Shown one piece after another: positions 22,857 to 32,785 of a DNA stretch of 37,101 nt. Both the position numbers and the translations under genes were made by a program. Each line of letters opens with the position of its first letter. Position 1 is the first letter of the stretch. Location of the stretch: the NCBI RefSeq assembly GCF_020736845.1, contig NZ_JAFFQR010000042.1, positions 1 through 37,101 of the forward strand, read 5' to 3'. This stretch comes from Paenibacillus farraposensis. GTDB taxonomy: Bacteria > Bacillota > Bacilli > Paenibacillales > Paenibacillaceae. Below the pieces are notes generated by a model. It saw nothing but the letters and a program-made list of their open reading frames with translations, was not told the origin of the DNA and did no database searches.

Positions 22857-23303
22857 TTGAATAAACAGAGAAAAATTATGCTTGCCTCTTTCGGTGTCGT
22901 CACTGTATTGATCACTTCTGTTTTCCTGCTGAGACAACCGGAGCAAAATAACACTGCTCCGACTACAACCGAGCCAGTGGCATCACAACATCAATTGCCA
23001 AGCAAGGATGATAGCAAGGTCATTACTAAACAGAATGAAATACCGAATGATAGTGCAAATCATAGCCAGTCTTCCCAGGTACCGCTTAAACAGAGTGAAA
23101 CCCACCAGAAGATCAGCGGCATTATTGACACGGTTTCCGACAGTATAACCAATCGGATACCGTCTCTTTGGGCTGGGATAACAAATGCGTGGAATTGGCT
23201 ACTCGCATTTGATACGAAGCATCTTGTCATCTTTTCCGTAGTCGTTATTTTCATTCTCGGTTCCCTGGGAGGCAGCAGATCTAAAAAGGATTCAAAACAG
23301 TAG
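22857..23303 (+). CDS. Membrane protein, first gene of the secretion operon
   Basis: 148 residues from TTG at 22857 (AGGGGGTG upstream). Membrane helices at about 7-25 and 122-140 enclose an exported region of about 95 residues rich in Ser, Gln, Thr and Asp, and a short basic tail follows. The family is not recognised. Position before TcpC suggests an accessory component or lipoprotein-like stabiliser of the transfer channel. Confidence 0.65.
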   Translation: MNKQRKIMLASFGVVTVLITSVFLLRQPEQNNTAPTTTEPVASQHQLPSKDDSKVITKQNEIPNDSANHSQSSQVPLKQSETHQKISGIIDTVSDSITNRIPSLWAGITNAWNWLLAFDTKHLVIFSVVVIFILGSLGGSRSKKDSKQ

Positions 23304-23322
23304 GTAGGTAGGTGTAAATATC

Positions 23323-24351
23323 ATGTTTAAGCGTTTCAAGAAACAAGCAGCTACTGAAGAGGGGGAGGTACCAAACTCCAATCAACCAGCAGCTTCCAAA
23401 AAGAAAATTAAAGAAAGGGCCCCCCGCCAAATGGGAGGTATGAAGATTCTTCGCTATCTTCTATGGATTTTTGTTGCTTACTTAGTTTGTAGGGGGATTG
23501 CCTCTATGGTGACGGGGCCAAAAGTCATTCAGCAAGTGAATAACTACGGAAGTCAGATACAAGAGGTGCCCACCGGCGCCAAGGGATTCGCTGCTGAATT
23601 TGCAACAGAATACTTTACCTGGGATAGCAACTACATTAACGGTCGTAGTAATCGGCTCGCTCAATTCATTACCAGCATTGATGCTGACGCTGGCCTGGAT
23701 GCTTATTCAACGAAGGGGCAGAGCGATGTTTTAACCGCTGAGGTAAGTGATGCGCGTTGGATTAATAAATCGTTAGCCGAAATTACAGTTGTCGTTCGCA
23801 GACAGATTCATTTACCGAAACAGGAAAGTCCAGAGAGCAACTCAGCTGACTTGAGTTTAACACCTAACCCTTTGGATAAAGACAATTCTATTATCAAAAC
23901 AAATATGGTGGTTCCCGTTACGGTTGTCGGTAATAAGTATGTTGTTCAAAACTATCCTCGATTTATTGGTGAGGAGGAGAAGGCGACCGCCCCAACTGTC
24001 GATTTGGGACAAGTCGTAACCGATCAAACGCTTATTGATAGTGCAAGAAAAATAACGACGAGTGCTCTAACGGCAATCTTCAAAAACAAATCTGACGAAC
24101 TCAAATATTTCTATGCTGAAGGCAGCAAACCAGCAGCTACTTATCAAAAGGTTAACTACTCCTTTCAAAAGGTAGAGACCTTGACGTTAAGACAAGCTCA
24201 AAATGATGCTGAAGGGCACTATACCGTTTATGCAACGGTATCTGTCAAAAGTGCTTCAGGAGAAAATTTCAAAAATGACTGGATCTTAAAAGTAGCATCC
24301 AAAGGGAGTGAGATGTATGTTACCTCCATTGGAGATTCTTCAATTCAGTAA
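23323..24351 (+). CDS. TcpC/VirB8-like conjugation channel protein
   Basis: 342 residues. A basic cytoplasmic N-terminus (about 1-40), one membrane helix (about 41-63) and an extracellular part with two NTF2-like domains ('AAEFATEYFTWD', 'VVPVTVVGNKYVVQNYPRFI', 'DELKYFYAEGSKPAATYQKV'). This is the arrangement of TcpC of pCW3 and Tn916 Orf13, structural homologues of VirB8 that are essential for conjugation. It is followed by TcpD-, TcpE-, VirB4-, VirB6- and hydrolase-type genes in the order typical of Gram-positive systems. Confidence 0.8.
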   Translation: MFKRFKKQAATEEGEVPNSNQPAASKKKIKERAPRQMGGMKILRYLLWIFVAYLVCRGIASMVTGPKVIQQVNNYGSQIQEVPTGAKGFAAEFATEYFTWDSNYINGRSNRLAQFITSIDADAGLDAYSTKGQSDVLTAEVSDARWINKSLAEITVVVRRQIHLPKQESPESNSADLSLTPNPLDKDNSIIKTNMVVPVTVVGNKYVVQNYPRFIGEEEKATAPTVDLGQVVTDQTLIDSARKITTSALTAIFKNKSDELKYFYAEGSKPAATYQKVNYSFQKVETLTLRQAQNDAEGHYTVYATVSVKSASGENFKNDWILKVASKGSEMYVTSIGDSSIQ

Positions 24352-24370
24352 AATTGAAAGGAAGCTATAC

Positions 24371-24703
24371 ATGAACAAAGACAAGAAGAAAAAGAAAAAA
24401 TTAGGTCTTCGCACTATGCTTACATCGCTCGCAATCAGTGCATTTTGGACAACCCCTATTTACGCTGACACTGACACTAAAATTAAAGTCGGTGAAAATT
24501 TAGGAAAAGAGCTCTCAGGAAATATTAATCCAGTTATCCCGGGTATTGTACTTGCGGTGTCTGCTTATTTCTTTATTAAACGTGATTGGCCAAAAATGTT
24601 TAGTTTTATTGGCATTAGTCTTCTTCTCGGATACTTTTCGAATTGGGAAATGGTTAAACAGTTGAGTACAACGATCATGAAAGCTATTTTTGGTGGTAAC
24701 TAG
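24371..24703 (+). CDS. Small TcpD/VirB2-like membrane protein
   Basis: 110 residues from ATG at 24371 (GAAAGGAAG upstream; the ORF start at 24308 lies within tcpC). A Lys-rich start and hydrophobic segment with a probable signal cleavage near IYA-D precede two short helices (about 52-68 and 74-88) separated by a charged turn (KRDWPK). This pilin-like two-helix topology resembles VirB2/TrbC or TcpD. Sequence identity to either cannot be judged by eye. Confidence 0.6.
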   Translation: MNKDKKKKKKLGLRTMLTSLAISAFWTTPIYADTDTKIKVGENLGKELSGNINPVIPGIVLAVSAYFFIKRDWPKMFSFIGISLLLGYFSNWEMVKQLSTTIMKAIFGGN

Positions 24704-24706
24704 CTT

Positions 24707-25108
24707 ATGGATAAACCAAGCGAAAAACCAAGGTTTATCTGTCAAAACTACTCAAAAATTTGGAATTTCGATTTAGTACTGTATGCAGTCGAGGGAAAAA
24801 AACTCATTTTCCCCCTCAACATGCGCATAGCCAGTATAGCACTTGTGTGCTTTATGGTTTTTTTCTTTATTGGTAAATTGTTACCTTTCATTCCTGGGGG
24901 ATATACATACGTGGTGTTCCCTTCATTACTGACTTGGTTCATTGCCAAACAAAAGTTGGATGGCAAACCTCCACACAAATGGCTCATGAGCATGGTGTAT
25001 TTCTTAATGCGGAACAAGGTACTCCGCCGTTACCAGAAGATGCAATACAACAATCATTATGTTTACAAAAGTAAAATTATGTATCGTACCCATAGAGAGC
25101 GCATGTAA
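24707..25108 (+). CDS. TcpE/VirB3-like conjugation protein
   Basis: 133 residues; GGTGGT upstream is a weak ribosome binding site and the gap to the previous stop is 3 nt, suggesting coupling. Two membrane helices (about 42-62 and 64-85) lie between a cytoplasmic N-terminus ('CQNYSKIWNFDLVLYAVEGK') and a basic C-terminus. 'YVVFPSLLTWFIAKQKLDGK' followed by P-P-H-K-W is typical of the TcpE/PrgI-type VirB3 equivalents that precede VirB4. Confidence 0.75.
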   Translation: MDKPSEKPRFICQNYSKIWNFDLVLYAVEGKKLIFPLNMRIASIALVCFMVFFFIGKLLPFIPGGYTYVVFPSLLTWFIAKQKLDGKPPHKWLMSMVYFLMRNKVLRRYQKMQYNNHYVYKSKIMYRTHRERM

Positions 25109-25140
25109 GCGGCGCTCTCTTTTAAGGAGGTTAACCAGCT

Positions 25141-27753
25141 TTGGATTTATCAAAAAAACCACAGCGAATCAATGTAGAATTTCCGATTGCTTATTTTGAA
25201 CAGAATCTTATCTTTACCCATAACCATGAAGCCTGGGCAGTCTATGAATTGAGCCCTTTTGTATATGATCATCTCAGTGATCGGCGAAAGCTTGACAAAT
25301 TATTTTCACTCTCATCCCTATTGAGTGTGTTCAGTGATAAATTTCATTTGCTGTGGCTGCCTGAAATCCATGATATCTCTGAGCACCATGAACGCTTGAG
25401 ACAACGACTATCCGGTCCGCTGCGGGATTGGGCGAAACAGGTTGTGGATTTTCACGAGGACTACTTAAATTCGATCTATAATTCAGGCATTAATGCGAAC
25501 AACGTCAAATACAAAGCTTATGTCATCGTTTATCTCTCTAAAAGTGAAAGCAGTGACCTAGTTGATCAAATAGAGGGGATCTATACAGAAGTAAAACGAA
25601 TCATAGCCCGCCCTAAACAAATCATCGAAAAGTTCACAGGGTTGAATGCTCCTGAAATATATGAGCATGAATTTCAAGCTTACTTGACCAAAGAAAAACA
25701 AATCTATAGTCGGATCAGTCGCAAAATCAAATTAATCCGGGGGACGGAACGAACCACCGAATGGCTTATTAAACGCAACTTCTGGTTAGGGATTGCTGAT
25801 CCTGAATTACGTTCCACTAAAACGAAAGCATGGTCTCCGAAAAAGAAAAAAGGCATTCGAAATCGTTTAGAAACTCTGATGTATGATTCGCGGCAAGTGC
25901 TTACTCTAACCGAAGCTGAGATTAATGCCAAACATCCACGTCGCATTACATTGACTCAACCTCTTGATGGAGAAGATAAGACCATTCATCATACATACTT
26001 AACGGTGTCCGAATTACCGGACGAGTTGGAGATGCCTGATAACGAGTGGCTATATTCCGCTGCCTTACTACCATTCCCTATCCAAATGAGTATCAAGGTA
26101 GATGTGCTTGAACCGCGAGAAGCCTTAACAAAAGTTAAACGTAAGAAAATGGAGATCGAAAACCAAATCAAAAATATCAACGAAGCTCAGGCTACCGTAC
26201 CTGAAGACTTGGCGGATAAACATGCCAGTGCTCACTTCCTAGAAGCGGATTACAAGAAGAGTAAAAATCCTACCTTTCTGACGCATGTCACCTTCGGACT
26301 CTATCATACGGATCTGAATGTCTTGAAAAGTAACGCCAAAATCCTTCAGGATCATTTCAAAGACGCAGGAAATATCCAAGTAGCACAGCCTGCTGGTGAT
26401 CAATGGCTGCTCTTTAATGATTTTATTCCTGGTTCGCCGTTGTACGTGACAGATTACATCCAGCGAATACCGCCCGAGACGCTTGCTGCAAGTATGATTG
26501 GTGCATCACAGGAACTTGGTGATGAGCAGGGTACATACATCGGCACCACTGGGGACTTGGCCCGCCCGGTTTATATGGACCCCGGGCACCCCAGTAAAAT
26601 CAATCGGAGTCCAAGTATTGTAATTGTAGGTACGCTAGGTGGGGGGAAATCAGTATTAGGTAATCTACTGTCATACATTTGTGGGACCGTCACTGGAGGA
26701 AAAGTGCTTATCCTCGATCCTAAAAATGAGCGAAGCAAATGGCCCTTACACCTTTCTGAACTTACAGAAGCTGGGCAAATTCAGGTGACCACCTTATCTT
26801 CCGACCTGGAAGATCAAGGGAAGTTGGACCCTTTCATTATGCTCAAGGATATTGAAACGGCTAAGGAAGCAGCGGTTGAGATTCTATCTTACCTGTCATC
26901 TACGGGTACAAACACGGTGCAATATAGTTATATTTCACGTGCTGTACAAACAGTCGCCGATGAGCCAAATCCCTACTTAGCGAAATGTATAACCGAACTC
27001 TTAAAAATTGGTAAAGATAACAAACCAGAGGCTACCCTTGTAGCCGAGATTTTAGAGAGTTTTATGACCCTTTCCTTTGCCAAGTTGTTATTTGGTACGG
27101 GTGAGGAGAAAACAATGAACCTGGATTGTGTCTTTAATATTTTGCAGGTTGCTAATTTGCAGCTTCCAGATCCGGAGACACGCACCGAAAATTATTCACT
27201 AGGCGAAAAGATGAGCGTGGGCATCATGTTCGCTGTAGCTCGCTTTGCTGAAAAATTCATCTACCACGACCGTGGAATCTTTAAATATGTAACGTTCGAT
27301 GAAGCATGGTCCATCTTATCGAACCATGCCGGAAAAGCGATTGGAAACAAGGTCGTACGGACCGGACGAAGCTTGAATGGTGGGGCTATCTTTATTACAC
27401 AGAATGCTACCGACGTAGCCGGCGACATGGCTGGTAACATCGGAATTAAGTTTGCATTCCGAGATGAGGATACCGAAAAGATTAAGAATACACTTAGTCT
27501 ATTTGGACTTGAACATATCCAAACCAATATTGATATGATCCGTAATCTTAATGATGGACAATGCCTGATGCAAGATGTGAAGGGGCGCATTGGTATTTTG
27601 GATGTAGATTTGGTCTTTACACATCTGGAAGAAGCATTTGATACCCGCCCTCCAGCAGAATCGGAACTTACACAAGAGGATATGGGGGAGTTTGGTATTC
27701 TTCAAGCTTTCCAGCAGCACGTGGAGCAAATGGAAGGTGTAACGTATGAATAA
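25141..27753 (+). CDS. VirB4-like (TcpF-type) secretion ATPase
   Basis: 870 residues from TTG at 25141 (AAGGAGG 9 nt upstream). Walker A GTLGGGKS (497-504) is followed by 'KVLILDPKNERSKW', and Walker B VTFDEAW is at 717-723. Later 'NGGAIFITQNATDV' is the conserved VirB4 stretch. The N-terminal 450 residues form the VirB4 membrane-associated domain. It powers assembly and substrate transfer of the type IV channel. It overlaps the VirB6-like gene by 8 nt. Confidence 0.9.
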   Translation: MDLSKKPQRINVEFPIAYFEQNLIFTHNHEAWAVYELSPFVYDHLSDRRKLDKLFSLSSLLSVFSDKFHLLWLPEIHDISEHHERLRQRLSGPLRDWAKQVVDFHEDYLNSIYNSGINANNVKYKAYVIVYLSKSESSDLVDQIEGIYTEVKRIIARPKQIIEKFTGLNAPEIYEHEFQAYLTKEKQIYSRISRKIKLIRGTERTTEWLIKRNFWLGIADPELRSTKTKAWSPKKKKGIRNRLETLMYDSRQVLTLTEAEINAKHPRRITLTQPLDGEDKTIHHTYLTVSELPDELEMPDNEWLYSAALLPFPIQMSIKVDVLEPREALTKVKRKKMEIENQIKNINEAQATVPEDLADKHASAHFLEADYKKSKNPTFLTHVTFGLYHTDLNVLKSNAKILQDHFKDAGNIQVAQPAGDQWLLFNDFIPGSPLYVTDYIQRIPPETLAASMIGASQELGDEQGTYIGTTGDLARPVYMDPGHPSKINRSPSIVIVGTLGGGKSVLGNLLSYICGTVTGGKVLILDPKNERSKWPLHLSELTEAGQIQVTTLSSDLEDQGKLDPFIMLKDIETAKEAAVEILSYLSSTGTNTVQYSYISRAVQTVADEPNPYLAKCITELLKIGKDNKPEATLVAEILESFMTLSFAKLLFGTGEEKTMNLDCVFNILQVANLQLPDPETRTENYSLGEKMSVGIMFAVARFAEKFIYHDRGIFKYVTFDEAWSILSNHAGKAIGNKVVRTGRSLNGGAIFITQNATDVAGDMAGNIGIKFAFRDEDTEKIKNTLSLFGLEHIQTNIDMIRNLNDGQCLMQDVKGRIGILDVDLVFTHLEEAFDTRPPAESELTQEDMGEFGILQAFQQHVEQMEGVTYE

Positions 27754-30508
27754 GTTTGGACATTTGAAGCGGTTTTCTCGCCTTTTGGTCCTTATACTTT
27801 TTACATTCCTTGCGCTATCATCATCTTCTGTTGCTCATGCCGACATTATTGATAATCTGATCCCGACCCTGAAGGCGACTCCCACGGGTTTAGATACCAC
27901 TCATGACATTATTGATGATCTGATCCCCAACGATGGAGACAGCTCAGCAAATTATAACCAGCCCGCTTCTCATTATCAGGTGAAGACGGTTAATCCAGAC
28001 CGCGGAGCATTAGAAATCGAAGAAAAGGCTCAAGACTCCATGAATGCGATTTGGGATTTTGCGGTCAGTGGTTGCCTCATGATCACGATTTACACGACCA
28101 AATTTTTTATCTTTATTGCTCAGGAAGCATTTGAATTCCGATACTTCAATCTCATCGTGGACGTTGTTGTTGAACTTGTACAGAATCTCACCGGGATTCG
28201 TTTTGGTAGTTGGGGAGACGGATTATGGGGAGACTTTATAGGCGTATTTATTCAAATAACGATCGTTTATATCCTGTATCTCATGATCAAAGGTCGGTTT
28301 TTGGATGGGATGTCTTCGATTGCATCCTTCTTAATCGCACTTGCTATTATCTTGGCATTCTTCACCAATCTAGGACCTTTTCTTAAAGGTGTAAACTCCT
28401 TTGGACAGGATCTTAATAACTCTTTTTATATCACGTTTTCGTCTAATTCAACCAATCCAGGAACTGGCGTCGGAAATAACTCGTCCAATAATGGAAAAGG
28501 GGGAGTATCTGGGTTCTCACGGCAATTATGGACTGAAGTTGTAGATCGCCCTTACCAAATGATGCAGTTCGATTCGATGAATGTGGATCCTACTACGCTA
28601 AAAAAAGTGCTAAATACAGAACCCGATAGTGAAGATCGTACGAAAGCTTTAAAAGATGCTGAAGTTAATTACCCTCACGTTGCGAAATCGCGGACGCTCT
28701 CCAAGTTTGGCATCGTCATTATGAATGGTATTTTATCGCTTATCATTTTAATATGTTTTTCCTATTTTGCTTTTTTCAGTATTCTTGGCAGACTCAAAGC
28801 TTTGTATCAGTCGGCTATGATGTCCTTTACTCTTTTTGCAGCTTTACTCCCGGGTAGAGGCGGCGGCGTTCCTGCATTACAGCCCCAATTTACTAAATTA
28901 ATCGGTTCCCTATTAACTGCCGTTATGGGGTTGCTATTTTTAGATATTTCTTTGGTCTTAGGGCACGCTGTCTTTACCGTCGTACACAATATAACAAGCA
29001 GTTGGTTCGTCTCACTCGTCATTGAAACAATCACCATTTTAGCTGGCTTTTATTTTAGAAAAGATATTGCTGGCTTTTTGGTTCGAAAAGTTAATCCTGG
29101 GAGTGGGGGCGGTATTCAGGTACCACAAAGAAAGCCATCTGTTCTTGCTTATTCCTTTAAACGGAAATTGAGTGATGACATTTATGACCGTACCGTAGGT
29201 AAAGCCGTTTCTACAATATTTGGGGGAAACAAAGGGGCTAATAAAGTTGGTATACCCCGTAAGTTTAACCCGCTGTCGCTAAACAATGCCAATAAGAGTT
29301 TAGATGATGCAACAGCAGCTAGTATGTCCCTGCGGTATCATAACGAAAAGACCGCAGCTGAAGATGTAGCTGCCAGTAGCGGTGATCCTGTACAATATAC
29401 GCCTTTTGTCAGCAAGGTAAATGAAAACTTGGAGAATGGGATGAAGAATCCTTTTCGTGGATTGGATAAAGAATGGAAAACCGAAAAAGACCGTCTGGCT
29501 TCCATTAAATCGGGCAAGGGCAATATGAAAGACGCTATTCTTACGAGAGGTATCCATCCCGGGATGAATGATCAGCAGGTCGCATCCGTCATGTATGCCA
29601 ATGAGAGTGCGATCCGGCAGACAGGTGCCTTTTTTAAAGACCGCCCTCAAGAAGCCTCCCAGCAGATAAAGAATGCTAAAAAGCTGCAAGGAAATCCGAA
29701 ACTTAAAGCCAACATGGACGATTTTGCCATGATGCAGCTGTACAAGAGATACAAGCAGGATCAGCGTGATAGTGTACTACAAGCCCGGAAGACCGGTGAG
29801 CGTGTTCAACAAACTCCATTCGTTCAGGATATGAATTTGCGGTTTAAAACTGCTGGTTTACACAATGCGTACCAAATCAAAACCGCGATGTCGAATCCAT
29901 TGAAACGTGCGTCTATTATCTCTCATTTTTCTGGTATGCCTGAATTCTCAAAGCAGCAAACGAAATTGTTGGAAGCGAATGAATCTCTGAAAACGATGAC
30001 GAGATCGGCTAGTCTTTCGACCACACCTGCAGCAGTCAAACCTGTATCCATCAAAGGTCCACTGCAATCAAAAGCCAGAGAGCAAATCATCCGGCAGGCT
30101 GCTGGATCGAAAGTGGATACGGTGAAGATTCCTTACCGAGCACATATTGCTCCTGAATTAAATACACGCATGGATATGAGCAAAGTCAAGATCAAGGATA
30201 CAAAACTCCAATCCGCCATGCGTGAGAAGTCTGCAGAAATCAGACGGTTGATGGCAGAGGAGGGTACCAACGAAAAATTGAAAGTGGTAAATACCAAACA
30301 AGTACAAATGGAGCAGGCATTCAAAATTAAAAACAAGATGTCTACGGAGATTACTGAAGCTCTAAGTACGGAAAAGAAAAGTCTGACGATTATGAATAAA
30401 GCCAGCAAGGTCGCTGAAGTATCGGATGCCAATATCAATGTGGCGAACAGTATCAAAAAGCGTGCGGTTGAAGCTCGTGGAAAATCGACCTCGGCTAAGA
30501 AGGATTAG
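27746..30508 (+). CDS. VirB6-like (TcpH-type) polytopic membrane protein with long tail
   Basis: 920 residues. A signal-like N-terminal segment (about 10-33, ending VAHA) and at least six further membrane helices (about 107-130, 163-182, 188-213, 313-345, 354-368, 385-437) are followed by a soluble C-terminal region of about 480 residues that is basic and helical. It has the layout of the TcpH/VirB6 family, the channel core that interacts with the coupling protein and hydrolase. A duplicated 'HDIIDDLIPN' / 'DIIDNLIP' motif lies just after the signal segment. Confidence 0.75.
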   Translation: MNKFGHLKRFSRLLVLILFTFLALSSSSVAHADIIDNLIPTLKATPTGLDTTHDIIDDLIPNDGDSSANYNQPASHYQVKTVNPDRGALEIEEKAQDSMNAIWDFAVSGCLMITIYTTKFFIFIAQEAFEFRYFNLIVDVVVELVQNLTGIRFGSWGDGLWGDFIGVFIQITIVYILYLMIKGRFLDGMSSIASFLIALAIILAFFTNLGPFLKGVNSFGQDLNNSFYITFSSNSTNPGTGVGNNSSNNGKGGVSGFSRQLWTEVVDRPYQMMQFDSMNVDPTTLKKVLNTEPDSEDRTKALKDAEVNYPHVAKSRTLSKFGIVIMNGILSLIILICFSYFAFFSILGRLKALYQSAMMSFTLFAALLPGRGGGVPALQPQFTKLIGSLLTAVMGLLFLDISLVLGHAVFTVVHNITSSWFVSLVIETITILAGFYFRKDIAGFLVRKVNPGSGGGIQVPQRKPSVLAYSFKRKLSDDIYDRTVGKAVSTIFGGNKGANKVGIPRKFNPLSLNNANKSLDDATAASMSLRYHNEKTAAEDVAASSGDPVQYTPFVSKVNENLENGMKNPFRGLDKEWKTEKDRLASIKSGKGNMKDAILTRGIHPGMNDQQVASVMYANESAIRQTGAFFKDRPQEASQQIKNAKKLQGNPKLKANMDDFAMMQLYKRYKQDQRDSVLQARKTGERVQQTPFVQDMNLRFKTAGLHNAYQIKTAMSNPLKRASIISHFSGMPEFSKQQTKLLEANESLKTMTRSASLSTTPAAVKPVSIKGPLQSKAREQIIRQAAGSKVDTVKIPYRAHIAPELNTRMDMSKVKIKDTKLQSAMREKSAEIRRLMAEEGTNEKLKVVNTKQVQMEQAFKIKNKMSTEITEALSTEKKSLTIMNKASKVAEVSDANINVANSIKKRAVEARGKSTSAKKD

Positions 30509-30529
30509 CGACAGGAGGTTAAGATTCCG

Positions 30530-32275
30530 ATGGCTTCCAGGTTTAATTCAAAACAGATAGCCTCAACACTGGTCAAAAAAGCTATACATTCTTACGTAAA
30601 GAAGAAGTTTAAATTTACGACGTTACTCATTGCAGCCGTGATTGCCTTTTTAATTCTAGTCTTGTTGGCCATCATCATAGTAGTCAGTATTTTAGTATCC
30701 AACCAGACCGAAGATTCTTTTGTTTCTCAAAAAATACTGCCGCCCCAAATCTATGTTCAGGGTTTGAAAAAGCACATTACAAGCCCTTATGGGTATCGTA
30801 CACACCCGATTACTAAAAAGAAGACATTACATTCGGGTATTGATATTGGAGTCCCAGAAGGAACCCCCGTTCAAAGCTCAACCGCTGGTACAGTGGAGAC
30901 CGTAAAATTCCCCATGCCCAGCGACCCAGCTTCTACCCAAAATGCTGGTGTATTTGTAGTGATTTCGAATCCGGATCCCCAGTTAAATCTAAAGACGCGG
31001 TATCTCCATCTTAGCCAAGTGTTTGTAAATCCAGGCGATACCGTAGAAGCTGGACAAATTATTGGTTTATCCGGTAATACAGGGAGATCCACAGGAGCCC
31101 ATTTGCATTTTGAAACGATTCCCGATGGGAAAAAAGCGGTTAACCCAGTTCCGTATATTAATACCATATCTGAAATATTGGATATATCTACGAAAGAAGC
31201 GATGTCCCAAAATGTTCCCATTACGTTGCCAGCCAGCTCAGACGCTCGCAACTATGAATCCCCTAAGATGTTATATGTAAATCAGGTTATCATAGGGGAC
31301 CAGGCGGGGAGCGGGGGAAGTGGCAGCAGCGGGTCGTCTGCTGAGGGGGGAACGTCTTCTAGTGTTCCTTATATTCCAGACCTTCCCCCTCCGAATGTGC
31401 CGGGTATAGCTAAGATGCATCCCTTTATTCAGAGGTATGCTTCCCTGGCTATTCAGGAACAGAAAAGAACAGGGATTTTTGCCAGTGTCACACTTGCACA
31501 AGCTGGAGTAGAGTCATCTTTTGGTGCCCATAATATTTGTAATAACTTGTACGGGATTAAAGCAGATAGTCGCTGGCGAGGACCTGTTTGTAAGGGGAAA
31601 ACAACGGAGCAAGAAAAGAATGGGAAGATTAATAAAGTAGTGGCTCCATTTCGTTCGTATAGTAGTTTTGACGAGTCCATTATCGATCATTCTAATTTTC
31701 TTCTACAAAATAGTAGGTATAAGACGGCATTATCTCAGAAGAATCCGTATGACATGATTAGAGGTATTGCTAGAGCTGGATATGCTACTAACCTAAAATA
31801 TGAGCATGATACAACGGCTTTGATGAGAGATCAAAATCTCACTATTTTTGATAATGGAGGTATTGATCCAGCTACCGGCAAGCCTTACGTTGATACAGGT
31901 GGTATTAATCTACCGAGCGGAGAGGGTGGGGGAGGATCTTCTTCGCAAATCTCACCAGGAGATACATTAGCAGATTTACAGGTTGATACGATCACAGTGG
32001 TATATGGTGTTGCTCAGTATTATGGTAATAGCGCCGTGAGGATTGTTCGATCTCCTGATGGTGGAGTAGACAAGTATCCGATGGAGTATGATGGCCGTCC
32101 CATCATTAATATGGTGAATTATAATAATGTGGTACAATTAAGTCAGTACGCGGGGAAAGAGACCCGTGCTCCTGAAATTCAATTGGCATCTAAACCAGCT
32201 GCTATAACCGTAACGTTAAAAATGGATAAAAAGAAAAAGCTATATGTTGCAAATGTTAGCACGGATACAGATTAG
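30530..32275 (+). CDS. Bifunctional cell-wall hydrolase of the conjugation channel (M23 peptidase + glucosaminidase)
   Basis: 581 residues. A membrane anchor (about 30-57) is followed by an M23/LytM domain: 'YGYRTHPITKKKTLHSGIDI' (His101, Asp105), 'YLHLS' (His160) and 'GAHLHFE' (His191/193). A Ser/Gly-rich linker leads to an N-acetylglucosaminidase domain (about 297-440) with the catalytic Glu in AGVESSFG (Glu328), and then a C-terminal region of about 140 residues. Such TcpG/VirB1-like enzymes open peptidoglycan for the channel. Here both wall-cutting activities are on one chain. Confidence 0.85.
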   Translation: MASRFNSKQIASTLVKKAIHSYVKKKFKFTTLLIAAVIAFLILVLLAIIIVVSILVSNQTEDSFVSQKILPPQIYVQGLKKHITSPYGYRTHPITKKKTLHSGIDIGVPEGTPVQSSTAGTVETVKFPMPSDPASTQNAGVFVVISNPDPQLNLKTRYLHLSQVFVNPGDTVEAGQIIGLSGNTGRSTGAHLHFETIPDGKKAVNPVPYINTISEILDISTKEAMSQNVPITLPASSDARNYESPKMLYVNQVIIGDQAGSGGSGSSGSSAEGGTSSSVPYIPDLPPPNVPGIAKMHPFIQRYASLAIQEQKRTGIFASVTLAQAGVESSFGAHNICNNLYGIKADSRWRGPVCKGKTTEQEKNGKINKVVAPFRSYSSFDESIIDHSNFLLQNSRYKTALSQKNPYDMIRGIARAGYATNLKYEHDTTALMRDQNLTIFDNGGIDPATGKPYVDTGGINLPSGEGGGGSSSQISPGDTLADLQVDTITVVYGVAQYYGNSAVRIVRSPDGGVDKYPMEYDGRPIINMVNYNNVVQLSQYAGKETRAPEIQLASKPAAITVTLKMDKKKKLYVANVSTDTD

Positions 32276-32290
32276 AGAGGGTGATCCAGC

Positions 32291-32716
32291 ATGTTTACTA
32301 TTAAAAGTATGCTTACACAGGATTTATTTTTTTTAATGAACTTTGAGATGACCTATAAAGGTGTAAAAAAATGGTTTGAAGATGCTGGTTCTCCTATGAA
32401 TGATATCGAATTATTTCAAGCATTATTGTTTCCTGAGCAGTTACCAGAGGGAAAACAGTTTGATCTATTAAATATGGTAGTAGATCGATATGAGAACATC
32501 TTTTTTCAAAATAACCGAATCTATGAGAACAATGCGGATGATGAGATTAATGATACCCGAGATCCTATGCATCAGCTGCTGCTTCAAGTTTTAAGGGATC
32601 GTATCGTCCATGGAAAAGATGATGCTATGATTACCCTAGGATTAGCTTTGATGAAGGATAAACAGGCATCTGAGCCCCTTTATAAGGCTCTACATTCTTA
32701 TTTTGATACGATTTAA
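32291..32716 (+). CDS. Hypothetical protein, last gene of the secretion operon
   Basis: 141 residues, AGGGTGATC upstream. Soluble, acidic, mainly helical ('MVVDRYENIFFQNNRIYENN', 'HQLLLQVLRDRIVHGKDDA'). Not recognised. It lies 15 nt after the hydrolase gene and before the operon terminator. Confidence 0.7.
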   Translation: MFTIKSMLTQDLFFLMNFEMTYKGVKKWFEDAGSPMNDIELFQALLFPEQLPEGKQFDLLNMVVDRYENIFFQNNRIYENNADDEINDTRDPMHQLLLQVLRDRIVHGKDDAMITLGLALMKDKQASEPLYKALHSYFDTI

Positions 32717-32726
32717 TAAATTACTA

Positions 32727-32752
32727 AGGCGACCATTGGTCGTCTTTTTTTT
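32727..32752 (+). terminator. Terminator of the type IV secretion operon
   Basis: Stem GGCGACC/GGTCGTC (one G-T pair, 3-nt loop) followed by eight T residues. Confidence 0.9.
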
Positions 32753-32785
32753 GGATAGAAAAGAATAGGTAGGAACTTCGGAAAA

